NCBI GenBank assembly: GCA_902613475.1
Contig: CACMHG010000015.1
Span: 1 to 45,307, forward strand
Direction of reading: 5' to 3'
Origin: K189A clade bacterium
Lineage (GTDB): Bacteria; Pseudomonadota; Gammaproteobacteria; Pseudomonadales; Azotimanducaceae
Length of the DNA: 45,307 nucleotides
In this document: one piece after another, positions 24,941 through 34,061 of the stretch
How positions within the stretch are numbered: the first letter of the stretch is position 1
How the letters are laid out: the number at the start of each line of letters is the position of its first letter
Notes under the pieces: generated by a model
The model's input: the letters and a program-made list of their open reading frames with translations, nothing else
The model's database searches: none
Told to the model about the DNA's origin: nothing
Position numbers and translations under genes: made by a program

Positions 24941-26362
24941 TTGACGTCGAGTAAGACTGCACAGGGCACTGTGTGGATTAGGGAACCTAGCATCGTTTAT
25001 GGCATTGAACAGCCAGCGAGTGCGCAAACTGCGCCACCCTCAGACGGCTACGCAGCATTCAAATCTGTGGGCGGGCTGATACTGAACAACGGCAAGGTCG
25101 ATAAAGTGCTCGCTCAAGGTGAAACCTATCGAGGGCCAGTGGATGAGGTAATTGATGCGCAAAACTTAATCGTCATGCCGGGCTTGATTAACACCCATCA
25201 CCACTTTTACCAATCGCTCACGCGGTCGATTCGCACCGCCATCAACCAGCCGCTGTTTCCCTGGCTCACTACTCTGTATCCGATTTGGGCCGAGCAACAT
25301 GCCCAGGATGTTGAAGTCGCTACCCGTTTGGTGCTCGCGGAGTTACTGCTTTCTGGCTGCACCACCACCACCGACCACCACTATCTGTTTAGCGACAACT
25401 GCAGTAATCCGATAGACGTGCAGTTTCAGGTGGCGCAAGACATGGGTATGCGCGTGATGCTGACGCGGGGATCAATGAGTTTAGGTCGGGAACAGGGTGG
25501 CCTGCCGCCGCAAAAAGTTGTGCAGCGCGAGGCCGATGTGCTTGCAGACTCTGAACGCCTGATTGGCCGTTGGCATGATCCAAATACCTACGCGATGGCG
25601 CAAATTGCTCTCGCGCCGTGTTCACCATTTTCAGTTACGCCAGCACTATTGCGTGATAGCGCCGCCCTCGCGGCCAAACACGACGTCGCCTTGCATACGC
25701 ATTTGGCGGAGACCGAGGACGAAACGGCATTTTGCATCGACGCCTTCGGCAAGCGGCCACTTGATCATTTAGAACAATGCGATTGGCTGCGCCCGCGTAC
25801 ATGGTTTGCTCACGGTGTGCATTTCAATGCGCAGGAAATGTATCGCATCGGCGCTGCCGGTGCAGGTATATCCCACTGTCCGAGCTCGAACATGCTACTA
25901 AGTTCAGGTATCTGTCCAATCACGCGCCTATCAAAAGCCAGCGTCGCGATTGGCCTTGGGGTGGATGGATCAGCGTCGAATGATCACTCAAACCTTGCCC
26001 AAGAGATTCGCCAAGCCTACCTACTGCAGCGCTTGACGAACCCTGAATACTCACATCTTGACGCCCTCGCGATGGCGACATCGGGCGGCGCAAGGTTGCT
26101 ACATCGACCGGAACTGGGCCACCTACGTCCCGGTGCTGCAGCAGATGTCGCAATGTTCAGCACCAGGGAACTGCGTTTTAGCGGCGCTCAAGATATGCTG
26201 GCTGCCTTGCTGATCAGCGGCGCGCACCAGGCGCAGCATGTGCTGGTGAACGGCCAATGGCGCGTGCGCCATGGTGAGCTAGTTGACACAGATCTGGATG
26301 CGCTGATGCATGAGCACAACGCTGCTGCCCACGCTCTTTGGCAGCGCGCCGGGGTGGCCTGA
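24941..26362 (+). CDS. 8-oxoguanine deaminase-like amidohydrolase
   Basis: 473 residues from a TTG at 24941 with AAGGA ten bases upstream. Metal and catalytic motifs of the cytosine/guanine-type deaminase group are present: N-T-H-H-H-F-Y-Q-S-L-T-R (about 84-95), H-T-H-L-A-E-T-E-D-E (about 250-259), F-A-H-G-V-H-F (about 289-295) and L-G-V-D-G-S-A-S-N-D-H-S-N-L (about 343-356). This G-S-A-S-N-D element and the double-histidine entry are typical of 8-oxoguanine deaminase and the atrazine-type chlorohydrolases. In a purine cluster, 8-oxoguanine to urate is the natural assignment. It meets the amidase gene tail to tail with one base between stops. Confidence 0.75.
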   Translation: MTSSKTAQGTVWIREPSIVYGIEQPASAQTAPPSDGYAAFKSVGGLILNNGKVDKVLAQGETYRGPVDEVIDAQNLIVMPGLINTHHHFYQSLTRSIRTAINQPLFPWLTTLYPIWAEQHAQDVEVATRLVLAELLLSGCTTTTDHHYLFSDNCSNPIDVQFQVAQDMGMRVMLTRGSMSLGREQGGLPPQKVVQREADVLADSERLIGRWHDPNTYAMAQIALAPCSPFSVTPALLRDSAALAAKHDVALHTHLAETEDETAFCIDAFGKRPLDHLEQCDWLRPRTWFAHGVHFNAQEMYRIGAAGAGISHCPSSNMLLSSGICPITRLSKASVAIGLGVDGSASNDHSNLAQEIRQAYLLQRLTNPEYSHLDALAMATSGGARLLHRPELGHLRPGAAADVAMFSTRELRFSGAQDMLAALLISGAHQAQHVLVNGQWRVRHGELVDTDLDALMHEHNAAAHALWQRAGVA

Positions 26363-26363
26363 C

Positions 26364-27824
26364 TTAGTCTTGCGTCGAGACCGGTGCCACTTCGCTGCGA
26401 GTTATCGATGCATCTGCCAGCAAACTAGCAACTTTGAAGCATAAGTCCTCGCGCCATGGCGCAGCGATAATTTGCACGCCCATTGAAGGCGTTGCAGCGC
26501 TTTTTAAGGCAGCCTTTTCTGTCTGTCGCATACCGAACTCTGACTGCATGACCGGTGCGCAAACCACCGGCAAACCGATACAGGATATTGGCTGGGTAAA
26601 GTAGCCAAGGTTCGCTCGTACATTTACCTCGCTACCACCCATCGACATGGTTTTTTGGCCCCGTAAGGGGGCACGAATCGGTGTCGCAGGGGCCAGCAAA
26701 ACGTCGAAACGACGGAACAGTTCGGCGGCCTCCTCGGCGTATTGTCGGCGCACTCTTTGTGCCCGCGTATACCAGGCAGCAGGTAGCAGGCTCCCGGCGA
26801 TGAAGCGGTCACGTGTATCCGGATCGAAATCGTCAGCACGCTGCAGAATTTTTTCGTAGTGCAGGCTTGCCCCTTCAATGTTGGTGATGAGAAACGCGGC
26901 ACTTCTGCCAGCTTCGGCGAGATTTAACTCGCATTCATCCACCACCACTCCCATGGCCTCCAGCGCCTTGGCGCAGTCGGCAACCACCTGCGTCGCCTCG
27001 TCAAACTCCTGTGGGGCGAAGTAGCCCTGAAGCACGCCAATGCGCAAGGTTTTGCCGTCAATCGATTGCACATCAACAAGGTCTGGCTGACGAGAAACAC
27101 AAACATGATCCGTCGCGTCAAAGCCCTGCATGACGTTATAGGCAGCGGCGAGTTCTGCAACCGAGCGTGCCATGGGGCCGACATGATCGAGGCTATCGCA
27201 AAACGGATAGCTACCGGTGCGCGGCAACCGCCCGTAGGTTGGTTTGAGGCCATAGGTGCCGCAAAGCGCGCTGGGTACGCGAATACTCCCGTTGGTATCG
27301 CTACCCAAGGTTAGAGGCACCATGCCGGATGCCAGCGCCGCGCCACTGCCCGAGGATGAGCCGCCGGTCATATGCGCCAGGTTCCATGGATTGCGACAGT
27401 CACCGTAGTGTTGATTTTCACCGGTAAAGTCATAGGCAAATTCGCCCATGTTGAGCGCACCGACCAGCACCCCACCAGCGGCCTCAATGCGCTGAATCAT
27501 TAACGCATCGGCCGCAGCGACCGCGTTTTGTTGATTGATTTTGCTGCCTGCCAAGGTGGTCTGATCTTCGATGTCGAATAGGTTCTTGACCGCAAACGGC
27601 ACACCGGCGAGGGGCAGTTGCTGGCCACTTTGCACCTGCTGATCCACCGCCTGTGCACGAGCCAAAGCCCGATCCTTGTGTACCGCGGTAAACGCGTTAA
27701 CCCGCGGATTTAGCGCCTCAATTCGATCCAAACAGGTAGCCACTGCTTCCTGCGCAGACAGTTGTTTGGCCGCCACTGCCGAGGCGATATCCAAGCCACT
27801 TGTATCGCCATCGCTGTCACTCAT
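26364..27824 (-). CDS. AtzE/HpxY-like amidase, probable oxalurate amidohydrolase subunit
   Basis: 486 residues of the amidase-signature family. The Ser-cisSer-Lys triad is visible: Lys in F-A-V-K-N-L-F (about 78-84), the serine-rich loop G-G-S-S-S-G-S-G-A-A (about 154-163), and the nucleophile region G-S-D-T-N-G-S-I-R-V-P-S (about 173-184). The variant T-N-G-S-I-R is that of AtzE, not of GatA. It starts five bases after the stop of a small AtzG-like gene; AtzE needs AtzG to fold. AtzGE hydrolyses 1-carboxybiuret, and the homologous HpxX/HpxY of Klebsiella is proposed to act on oxalurate. Since PucG makes oxalurate and HpxW consumes oxamate, this pair would bridge the two. That step is inferred. 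Confidence 0.8.
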   Translation of the reverse strand: MSDSDGDTSGLDIASAVAAKQLSAQEAVATCLDRIEALNPRVNAFTAVHKDRALARAQAVDQQVQSGQQLPLAGVPFAVKNLFDIEDQTTLAGSKINQQNAVAAADALMIQRIEAAGGVLVGALNMGEFAYDFTGENQHYGDCRNPWNLAHMTGGSSSGSGAALASGMVPLTLGSDTNGSIRVPSALCGTYGLKPTYGRLPRTGSYPFCDSLDHVGPMARSVAELAAAYNVMQGFDATDHVCVSRQPDLVDVQSIDGKTLRIGVLQGYFAPQEFDEATQVVADCAKALEAMGVVVDECELNLAEAGRSAAFLITNIEGASLHYEKILQRADDFDPDTRDRFIAGSLLPAAWYTRAQRVRRQYAEEAAELFRRFDVLLAPATPIRAPLRGQKTMSMGGSEVNVRANLGYFTQPISCIGLPVVCAPVMQSEFGMRQTEKAALKSAATPSMGVQIIAAPWREDLCFKVASLLADASITRSEVAPVSTQD

Positions 27825-27828
27825 GTGC

Positions 27829-28092
27829 TCAAGTGTCCTGAGATTTTAGCGGGTCTGCCGCCATGGGCATAAACACGCCTGCGAAGTCACAGCTGTCGGC
27901 ATCAAGCTCAACAGCAAACACCACCTTTGCCATGGCGTGTGCTGTGGCCAAGTTTGCGAGCACGCCTTCGCGATACGCTGGGTGCGGTGCGCCCACAATC
28001 ATTGGCGCAACCATGTCCATGTAAGTTTGAGGATCGAAAGCTTGAAGGGCTGTGCGTTCGCTGAGCAAAGACTTTGGCATTTGCGCGTCCAT
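27829..28092 (-). CDS. AtzG/HpxX-like small subunit (DUF4089)
   Basis: 87 residues. The central part has Y-x-x-x-x-A-P-M-I-V-G, then Y-R-E-G-V-L-A-N-L-A-T-A-H-A-M-A near residues 41-56 and a C-terminal V-F-M-P. This is the pattern of the small DUF4089 proteins that pair with AtzE-type amidases. The stop is five bases before the amidase start, as expected for an obligate two-subunit enzyme. The alternative start at 28080 (Met5) cannot be excluded. HpxZ, found in the Klebsiella cluster, is not seen here. Confidence 0.75.
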   Translation of the reverse strand: MDAQMPKSLLSERTALQAFDPQTYMDMVAPMIVGAPHPAYREGVLANLATAHAMAKVVFAVELDADSCDFAGVFMPMAADPLKSQDT

Positions 28093-28263
28093 AAATCGAT
28101 GGGTTCACCAGTAATCCACTTAATGTCTAAGGTGAACATTGGCCTTTCATACTGACCCATCCGCGTTGCGTAAGACAAGCCAACGGGCGCTGCGATTGCT
28201 TCTGACCATACCCACGGGCACAGTGAACGCGCATTGCAATAAAAATAACTCAAAGGACAAGTA

Positions 28264-29610
28264 ATGGCCGAGACCGGCGAAACCGCGCAAACCCAGCTAA
28301 TTTACGGGCGCGATGACCGACCCAGCTTCGGCCCCTCAGTGCTCGCAGCCCTCGCCCACTTGTTTGCAATCGTCGCCAGTATCCTCACCGCGCCGTTATT
28401 GATCGCCCGGGCGATTGGTCTAGATGTTGACTCAACCCAATACGTGATCAGCGCATCGCTAGTGGTCTCAGGCATCGCCACATTCATTCAAACTTATCGG
28501 ATCGGCCCCATCGGCTCAGGTTTGCTTGCCGTACAGGGCACCAGTTTTGCCTTTATCGGCACCATGGCGTACGCCGCCGCCCAGCTACCACCGGAAACAT
28601 CGCAAGATGAGTTATTGGGTATTCTGCTCGGCACCGCTGCGGTGGGTGGCGGCTTGGTCATCGCGCTGAGCTTTTTTCTCAAATCCGTGGCCAAGGTCAT
28701 TACGCCTACGGTCACCGGCGTTACCATTTTCCTGCTTGGCCTATCGCTGCTGTGGTCTGCCCTGAACAACTCATGGAGGGTCTTTGCCAACGCCAGCGTT
28801 GGTGACACTCCCTATTTGGCCATGGAATGGCTGCTGACCCTGATCACCATTGCTGCCTTGGCAACACGCAAAAGTCTGTACGCCCGTCTTGTCAGCGTCC
28901 CCGCAGGACTGTTTGGCGGCATGTTGCTGGCAGCCGTACTCAGAGACTGGGCGCCGCTGCCAACACCCACCGCAGACCCGTTGTTTTTCCTTGAGGTATT
29001 GCCGGTATCACTAGACTTTAGCTTCCTTGTGCTACTCATCCTGCTACCCATATTTTTGGTGTCCTTCACAGAAACCATCGGCGATATCACCGCTACCAGC
29101 CTGGTGTCTGGGCAACCTGTTGAGGGTAAGACCTACTTCTCTCGGTTACGCGGGGGCGTGCTCGGCGACGGCTTTAATACCGTCTTAGCATCAATGTTTG
29201 GCGCGTTTCCGAACACGACTTTCAGCCAGAACAATGCCGTCATCCGTCTGACCGGCATCGCCAGCCGACAGGTTGGTTATGTGCTTGCGCTGTTGCTGAT
29301 TGTCCTTGGCTCCATACCCTGGGTCAGCTCATTGATCGTCACGATTCCCGGTAGCGTGCTCAACGCTGTGACCGCGTTTTTGTTTTCGATGATTGCGTAT
29401 ACCGGTTTCAACATGGTTCGGGATCGCGCCCAGCGGCGTGGCCTGTTGGTGCTAACCGTCGCCGCCATCGGTGCACTGTTGCTGCTTGGCGTACCTGCTT
29501 TGCTGGCTTCGCTGGATATAACCATACCGCCTTATGCTGCCATCTTGCTGGGCTTTCCGGTGGCGAGCGGCGCGCTGCTCGCTATCATCGCGGATCAAAG
29601 CATGGCCTGA
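28264..29610 (+). CDS. NCS2 xanthine/urate-type nucleobase permease
   Basis: 448 residues, about 14 membrane segments. NCS2 hallmarks: Q-G-T-S-F (91-95) in the third helix region, F-T-E-T-I-G-D (268-274) with substrate-binding Glu270, and the family signature around 315-335 (N-T-T-F-S-Q-N-N, then L-T-G-I-A-S-R). Glu plus Gln/Asn at these places fit xanthine and urate transporters more than uracil ones. Ribosome site AAAGGA precedes the ATG. The 171-base region shared with the AtzG-like gene has an AATGT...ACATT inverted repeat at 28122-28140. It sits in the inner membrane and would import the pathway's substrate. Confidence 0.88.
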   Translation: MAETGETAQTQLIYGRDDRPSFGPSVLAALAHLFAIVASILTAPLLIARAIGLDVDSTQYVISASLVVSGIATFIQTYRIGPIGSGLLAVQGTSFAFIGTMAYAAAQLPPETSQDELLGILLGTAAVGGGLVIALSFFLKSVAKVITPTVTGVTIFLLGLSLLWSALNNSWRVFANASVGDTPYLAMEWLLTLITIAALATRKSLYARLVSVPAGLFGGMLLAAVLRDWAPLPTPTADPLFFLEVLPVSLDFSFLVLLILLPIFLVSFTETIGDITATSLVSGQPVEGKTYFSRLRGGVLGDGFNTVLASMFGAFPNTTFSQNNAVIRLTGIASRQVGYVLALLLIVLGSIPWVSSLIVTIPGSVLNAVTAFLFSMIAYTGFNMVRDRAQRRGLLVLTVAAIGALLLLGVPALLASLDITIPPYAAILLGFPVASGALLAIIADQSMA

Positions 29611-29623
29611 CCGCACTCGGTCA
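29608..29623. terminator. Weak hairpin between convergent permease and deaminase genes
   Basis: TGACCG (29608-29613) pairs perfectly with CGGTCA (29618-29623) around a four-base loop; the stem includes the permease stop codon. Only GATTTA follows, with no T-run, so termination would be inefficient. Confidence 0.4.
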
Positions 29624-29633
29624 GATTTACGGG

Positions 29634-31193
29634 CTAATCAAATGACGCTTCAAAAGCCGCAAAGCGTTTTTCCAGATCCCACTGCAGAGCAGCCTTTTCG
29701 CTGGCATCGAGAAACGCCGCACAGCCTGAACTTAGCTCTTCCGCGGCGGACTGATTAGCGCAGGGACCGCTGATCTTGCCCTTGTAGGTATCGTCGAACA
29801 GGGCGTCACCAGGCAGGAAGTTGTACTGCAGCGCATTCCTTGACAGGGAGCGCAGCCGCGCATAGCTCAGGTCAAACGTTTGTGCCGCGCGCTGATACTC
29901 ATGGGTCAGATCGATGCGTGACACACCCTCATCATCGGTTGATAACGCCATGGGCACGCCATACTCCATGTACAGCTCGAACGGATGATAGGGATACTTG
30001 ATGCCGAGTATCACGTCGTTACTGGTTAGGTTGATTTCGACCATGATCTGTTGGGCCGCCATTTTCTTTAACAGCGGGTAAAGGTCTGGCGTATGCGCAA
30101 TATCGACAGCATGGCCGACCCTGCGGGCACCGGCGACTTCAATGGCCTCGGAAATATGCCATCCAAGGTTTTCCGGCGGCACTAGGCCAAGGGCCAACTC
30201 TCCAGAATGCAGCGTTATTCCCTTGGTCTGTTCAGGAAACAGCGTGCCGATTTCAGCAATGAACTGCATGTGCATGCGGTAATCGCGAAGCGCCACAGGA
30301 TGATCCTCTGGGGCAACAAAGTTTAGACCAACGATGCGCGGATCGGCCTCGATCAGTTTGTAGGCGAGTACCGTTTGCACGTATACCTCTTGAGGGTCCC
30401 AAGTTCTGAGCACCTGGGCTAAGTAACGCACCTTAACTTGGCAGCCCACGCTGGCGGCGTCGCTGTCACAGCGATTGACCGCCCTTGCCTTGGCTTCCAT
30501 TGCGTCCACCTGAGCTACGACGGCTGCGGCGATTTTGTCCACCTCTGCATAATCGACGCGTTGCCCGAGCTCCGCATCAAGATCGGCGGTTGCCTTGCCC
30601 AGCTCTGCAGCTTCAAGCATGCCGAGGCTCTGCATCAGTTCTAAGTAGACAATGTTCTGTCGACCGGCCCGATGCGTGACCTCCGCCAGCATTTCACCCC
30701 GGCGACCAAAGGACGCTTCTGCAAAGCGCGCGAAAGTGGCAAAGAACTGATTGTGGCCGGATTCTTCCCGTAGCCTAAAGTTGCGCGTGGACAGCGCATC
30801 CACCATGGGGTCAACAGACAACCGAGGTGTCTCCCGACCACCCGGGAACACTTCGGCCAGCGCGACCTGCTCGCTGGCACAGGGCCCCGGGGAAATGCTC
30901 TGGCCGGGGATATCCCAACATTTGCCATCTTCTGCAGCCCAGCCCAAGTACGACTCAGCATAAATAGAGCCGGTCAGGTGGTTATGTAAATCTCCGCCCT
31001 TGGGCATGCGAAACAGGAAATTTCGCAGTTTCACCGGGTCGTTCTTCGCAGCGGCGTAGGCAGCTGGCGCTGTTTGGGCCTCGACGGTTGCCAGCGGCAC
31101 AACCAAGCAAGCGCCAAACACCAAGAGCGCCGAAGCTAGCACGCTTCGGGGCAGCCAATGGGTCGTGGACTTTGTTGTTTTCGATTGTGTCAC
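29634..31193 (-). CDS. Exported adenosine deaminase family protein
   Basis: 519 residues from the GTG at 31193, chosen because AAGGAAGGA lies six bases upstream; longer ATG frames (31229, 31391) have no ribosome site. The N-terminus is basic, then has a hydrophobic stretch (about 17-33) and an A-containing cleavage region near V-E-A-Q-T: a signal peptide. The deaminase motifs are G-G-D-L-H70-N-H72-L-T-G-S, L-H-S-G-E (about 326-330), R-V-G-H-A-V-D (about 346-352) and L-S-T-D-D-E-G-V (about 406-413), which match the zinc site of adenosine deaminases. It would convert extracellular or periplasmic adenosine-type nucleosides to inosine types. It is longer than cytoplasmic Add and resembles the secreted ADA2/ADGF layout. 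Convergent with the permease. Confidence 0.83.
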   Translation of the reverse strand: MTQSKTTKSTTHWLPRSVLASALLVFGACLVVPLATVEAQTAPAAYAAAKNDPVKLRNFLFRMPKGGDLHNHLTGSIYAESYLGWAAEDGKCWDIPGQSISPGPCASEQVALAEVFPGGRETPRLSVDPMVDALSTRNFRLREESGHNQFFATFARFAEASFGRRGEMLAEVTHRAGRQNIVYLELMQSLGMLEAAELGKATADLDAELGQRVDYAEVDKIAAAVVAQVDAMEAKARAVNRCDSDAASVGCQVKVRYLAQVLRTWDPQEVYVQTVLAYKLIEADPRIVGLNFVAPEDHPVALRDYRMHMQFIAEIGTLFPEQTKGITLHSGELALGLVPPENLGWHISEAIEVAGARRVGHAVDIAHTPDLYPLLKKMAAQQIMVEINLTSNDVILGIKYPYHPFELYMEYGVPMALSTDDEGVSRIDLTHEYQRAAQTFDLSYARLRSLSRNALQYNFLPGDALFDDTYKGKISGPCANQSAAEELSSGCAAFLDASEKAALQWDLEKRFAAFEASFD

Positions 31194-31627
31194 GCTGATT
31201 CCTTCCTTGTGCTGTTCGTCTATCTGCATTGCGTTTTCGCGAAAAAGAATTGCAAAAAGGGCGCCAATCCATCGACCAAGGAGGTATTGGTGCTTCTGGC
31301 TCGATGCACCCTGAGCGATGTGGTGATCGCTTCCGACAGCCGAGTTCTGCGCCATGTCGCGCCTTGCATCGTCGTCGCGCCCCCTGCGCACTACTATAGC
31401 GCGCCGGACAGGATGCTCGATGCAATTTAGGGCAAAAAAACCTCGTCACCTGTGTCGAGTGCAGAGATTGTTAGGTACTCTCGTGGCATCTTTTTTGCAC
31501 ACAGACTAAGGGTTAAACACGCGCCGCCGATAGTGGCGGGTGTTTTAGCGACGCTCGCGGCATCAGTACGAATGCGTATCGCCCACCCAAAGGCATAGCC
31601 CCATAGACACAGCCTCTAAGGAAAAAA
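31194..31627. promoter_or_regulatory. Divergent region with structured leader of dioxygenase/ABC operon
   Basis: 434 bases with no credible gene. A two-part hairpin spans 31515-31545: AAACAC pairs with GTGTTT and CCGCC with GGCGG, with a GCG bulge on one side and a GATAGT loop. Closer to the start, AGGC (31591-31594) and GCCT (31611-31614) enclose CATAGCCCCATAGACACA, and the element CATAGCCCC...TAGAC resembles one upstream of the AzgA permease (42231-42211, minus; 15 of 20 aligned positions, one gap). Structure plus the NMT1-domain gene downstream raise the possibility of a purine riboswitch, but I cannot match a known consensus by eye. Confidence 0.35.
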
Positions 31628-32410
31628 ATGATAAACGATGCGTATTGCAGCCCAGATGATTTAGACACCGCGATCAGTACCTATAACCGCCTAGGCTTTG
31701 TTGTGCTGCGTGGTGCGGTGCCCGACGAAGACCTTGACCTGATTGAAGCGGAACTGACCGCAGCGCAAGACAAGCTAATTGAGGGCACGTTGGATAGCCG
31801 CTATGGCACGGAACTGCTAGACGAGCCCGGCGCTACGTTTGAAGGCGAAGCCTTTCGTCACTATGTGATCAATTGCACGGATCTTTCGGCCAAAGCATTA
31901 GCAGTAGCTCAATCATCCCTGCTCAAAGAGTTCGCTGACCGTATTTTCGCCACCGAGGACAGCTGGTTGAACGATTACGCTCGATTCGGCGTCGTCTACC
32001 AAGATGCGCGCACCGACGAAGGCTCTAAGTATTCTCGAATCGGCTGGCACGCTGATTTCAATTCAGACGAAGACAGCCAAGCCTGGCCAGGATTTGCCTT
32101 CACCATCCACATCGACCCTACCTCACCTGCCAATGGTTTCTTGCGCGTGGTGCCAGGCTCGCACAAGCGTGATATCCACAAAGACGAGATCGGCTCTTGG
32201 GGCTTTGACCACGTGCAAGACGAGGCCGCCGTATTCGCGGGTCGTGGCGACATCATACTCCACGACTACCGCTTGTGGCATGCCGCGGCGCGAGGTACTG
32301 CCGACGGCCTATCGGGTCGGCGTCGTCATGTTCGTGGCTCCTGGTATGCGGGAGAGCGCTATGCCCAAGACCACGGCATCGGCACTTTTTATAAAAACGC
32401 CGCACGCTAA
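31628..32410 (+). CDS. Phytanoyl-CoA dioxygenase (PhyH) family 2-oxoglutarate/Fe(II) oxygenase
   Basis: 260 residues, ATG with AAGG eight bases upstream. The iron triad is visible: H141-x-D143 in G-W-H-A-D-F-N and the distal H218 in L-W-H-A-A-A-R-G-T, followed by arginines 231-233 or 236 for 2-oxoglutarate. V-P-G-S-H-K at 175-180 is the usual PhyH segment before the distal histidine. Such enzymes hydroxylate small molecules using oxygen and 2-oxoglutarate; substrates vary widely and cannot be read here. It is the first gene of an operon with a complete ABC importer and a second oxygenase of another subfamily, so it probably acts on the imported compound. Confidence 0.85.
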   Translation: MINDAYCSPDDLDTAISTYNRLGFVVLRGAVPDEDLDLIEAELTAAQDKLIEGTLDSRYGTELLDEPGATFEGEAFRHYVINCTDLSAKALAVAQSSLLKEFADRIFATEDSWLNDYARFGVVYQDARTDEGSKYSRIGWHADFNSDEDSQAWPGFAFTIHIDPTSPANGFLRVVPGSHKRDIHKDEIGSWGFDHVQDEAAVFAGRGDIILHDYRLWHAAARGTADGLSGRRRHVRGSWYAGERYAQDHGIGTFYKNAAR

Positions 32411-32451
32411 AGGCTCGCTCGGTCAGGGCGTTGGGTGATTTGGAGAATTAT

Positions 32452-33315
32452 GTGATATCGAATACCAGCCACGCGCAAACGCTGCGGGCTTCGGCGGGCG
32501 AACCCGAAAAGGCAGAGTCTGCATCCAGCACCAGCCCATCGGAGATCGCGCTGACCAACGTCAGTAAAACCTTCGCGCTTGGCAAGGGTCAAACTCTCGA
32601 CGCCGTATCGAACGTCGATCTCAACATCGCTGGCGGAGAGTTCATTGCACTTATCGGCGCATCAGGCTGCGGTAAGAGCACGCTGCTGCGCATGATTGCT
32701 GGACTCGAAGACCCAAGCCAAGGGTCGATCACCATTGCCGGCCAGTCTCCAGAGGACTGCATAAAGCGCCATAAACTTGGTATCGCCATGCAGGAGCACG
32801 GCCTAATGCCGTGGCTGTCTGCTTGGAATAACGTGGCAATGCCCTTTCGTCTAGCGGGCTTGCCCATTGATAAAAAACGCGTCGATGAACTGCTGGCCTT
32901 AGTTGAACTTGCTGATTTTGCCCAGGCCATGCCGAAACAGCTCTCTGGCGGCATGAAACAGCGCGTCAGTATCGCTCGCGCATTGGTGCTCAAACCCGAC
33001 GTCCTCATACTTGATGAGCCCTTTGGCGCATTGGATGCCGTAACCCGACGGCTGATGAACAACGAACTGCAACGCATCTGGAGCCAGCAACCGACGACCA
33101 CAATCTTGGTCACACACAGCGTCGAGGAAGCGGTTTTCTTGGCTGACCGTATCTGTCTGATGAGCCCCCGCCCAGGGCGTTTGGAGCTAATCGAAGAAGT
33201 TGAGTTAAACCGCCCTCGCGGCCTCGACACCATGCACGAACCCGAGTTTCGTCAGATACTCGCCAAACTCACCACTGCGCTAGACGATGTCTGCACCCAA
33301 GGCTCCCGGCAATGA
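32452..33315 (+). CDS. ABC transporter ATP-binding protein (NitT/TauT type)
   Basis: 287 residues from the GTG at 32452, preceded by GGAG at six bases; the upstream TTG at 32431 has no ribosome site. Walker A is G-A-S-G-C-G-K-S-T, the Q-loop is in A-M-Q-E-H-G, the signature is L-S-G-G-M-K-Q-R, Walker B is V-L-I-L-D-E-P-F-G-A-L-D, and the H-loop is in L-V-T-H-S. This is the SsuB/TauB/NrtD class serving importers of nitrate, sulfonates, and thiamine or riboflavin precursors. The N-terminal 35 residues before the ABC domain are polar and serine-rich. It overlaps the first permease gene by four bases. Confidence 0.93.
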   Translation: MISNTSHAQTLRASAGEPEKAESASSTSPSEIALTNVSKTFALGKGQTLDAVSNVDLNIAGGEFIALIGASGCGKSTLLRMIAGLEDPSQGSITIAGQSPEDCIKRHKLGIAMQEHGLMPWLSAWNNVAMPFRLAGLPIDKKRVDELLALVELADFAQAMPKQLSGGMKQRVSIARALVLKPDVLILDEPFGALDAVTRRLMNNELQRIWSQQPTTTILVTHSVEEAVFLADRICLMSPRPGRLELIEEVELNRPRGLDTMHEPEFRQILAKLTTALDDVCTQGSRQ

Positions 33316-34061
33316 CAGTTGCCGCCGATTTGCTGAAATGGCTGGTTGGCATATCAACACTGATGGTGTTCTGGGAAATCGCCGGGCGACAGGCTTGGCT
33401 TGGTGATGGGTTACCACCATTGAGTGGCGTATTTGATTACGCTAATGAACCTCGCAGCACGGAGCTTTTACTGCGAAGTGCTGGCATCACAGCAACCAAC
33501 GCGTCCTACGGCTTCGTGATTGGCTCATTGATCGGAACGCTCATTGCTTGTTCCGGTCAAATTTGGCGACCGTTAAAACAAGGGCTAGATACTCTGTCGA
33601 CATTCGTTAACGCCATACCGCTTATCGCCTTAGGCCCGCTCATGATTGTGACCGTTGGCGAGCAATTTACGCCCATGGCTACTGCGGCTTTAGCCGTTTT
33701 CTTTGCCGTCTTAGTCGCCACGCTCGGCGGCTTTGAACGGGTGCCCAATGTGCATCGCGATGTCACCCGAGCCTACGGCACTACGCATTGGCGAGCACTG
33801 CTACTGGTGCAGTTTCCCAACGCCCTTCCCAGTCTTATTGACGGCCTAAAACTGGGGGTGAGTACCGCCGTGCTCGGCGCAATTTTAGGCGAATGGTTCG
33901 GCGCGCCCGCCGGACTGGGCGTGTTGATCGTTAGCTCGATGCAGAATTTTCAAATCAATCTGCTATGGTCTGCAGCCATTATCGGGACAGTCATGTCGGG
34001 TGCCGCTTATTTCCTGCTCGCCCTATTGCAGGCCCGTTTACTGCGTCGCTTGGGCCTATGA
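33312..34061 (+). CDS. ABC transporter permease, first subunit
   Basis: 249 residues with about six membrane helices. The cytoplasmic EAA-type loop is around residues 150-180 (R-A-Y-G-T-T-H-W-R-A-L-L, then P-N-A-L-P-S-L-I-D-G-L-K), the coupling site for the ATPase. Start ATG overlaps the ATPase stop (ATGA) and its own stop overlaps the next start, so the three proteins are made together. A heterodimeric permease is expected with the following gene. Confidence 0.92.
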   Translation: MTVAADLLKWLVGISTLMVFWEIAGRQAWLGDGLPPLSGVFDYANEPRSTELLLRSAGITATNASYGFVIGSLIGTLIACSGQIWRPLKQGLDTLSTFVNAIPLIALGPLMIVTVGEQFTPMATAALAVFFAVLVATLGGFERVPNVHRDVTRAYGTTHWRALLLVQFPNALPSLIDGLKLGVSTAVLGAILGEWFGAPAGLGVLIVSSMQNFQINLLWSAAIIGTVMSGAAYFLLALLQARLLRRLGL

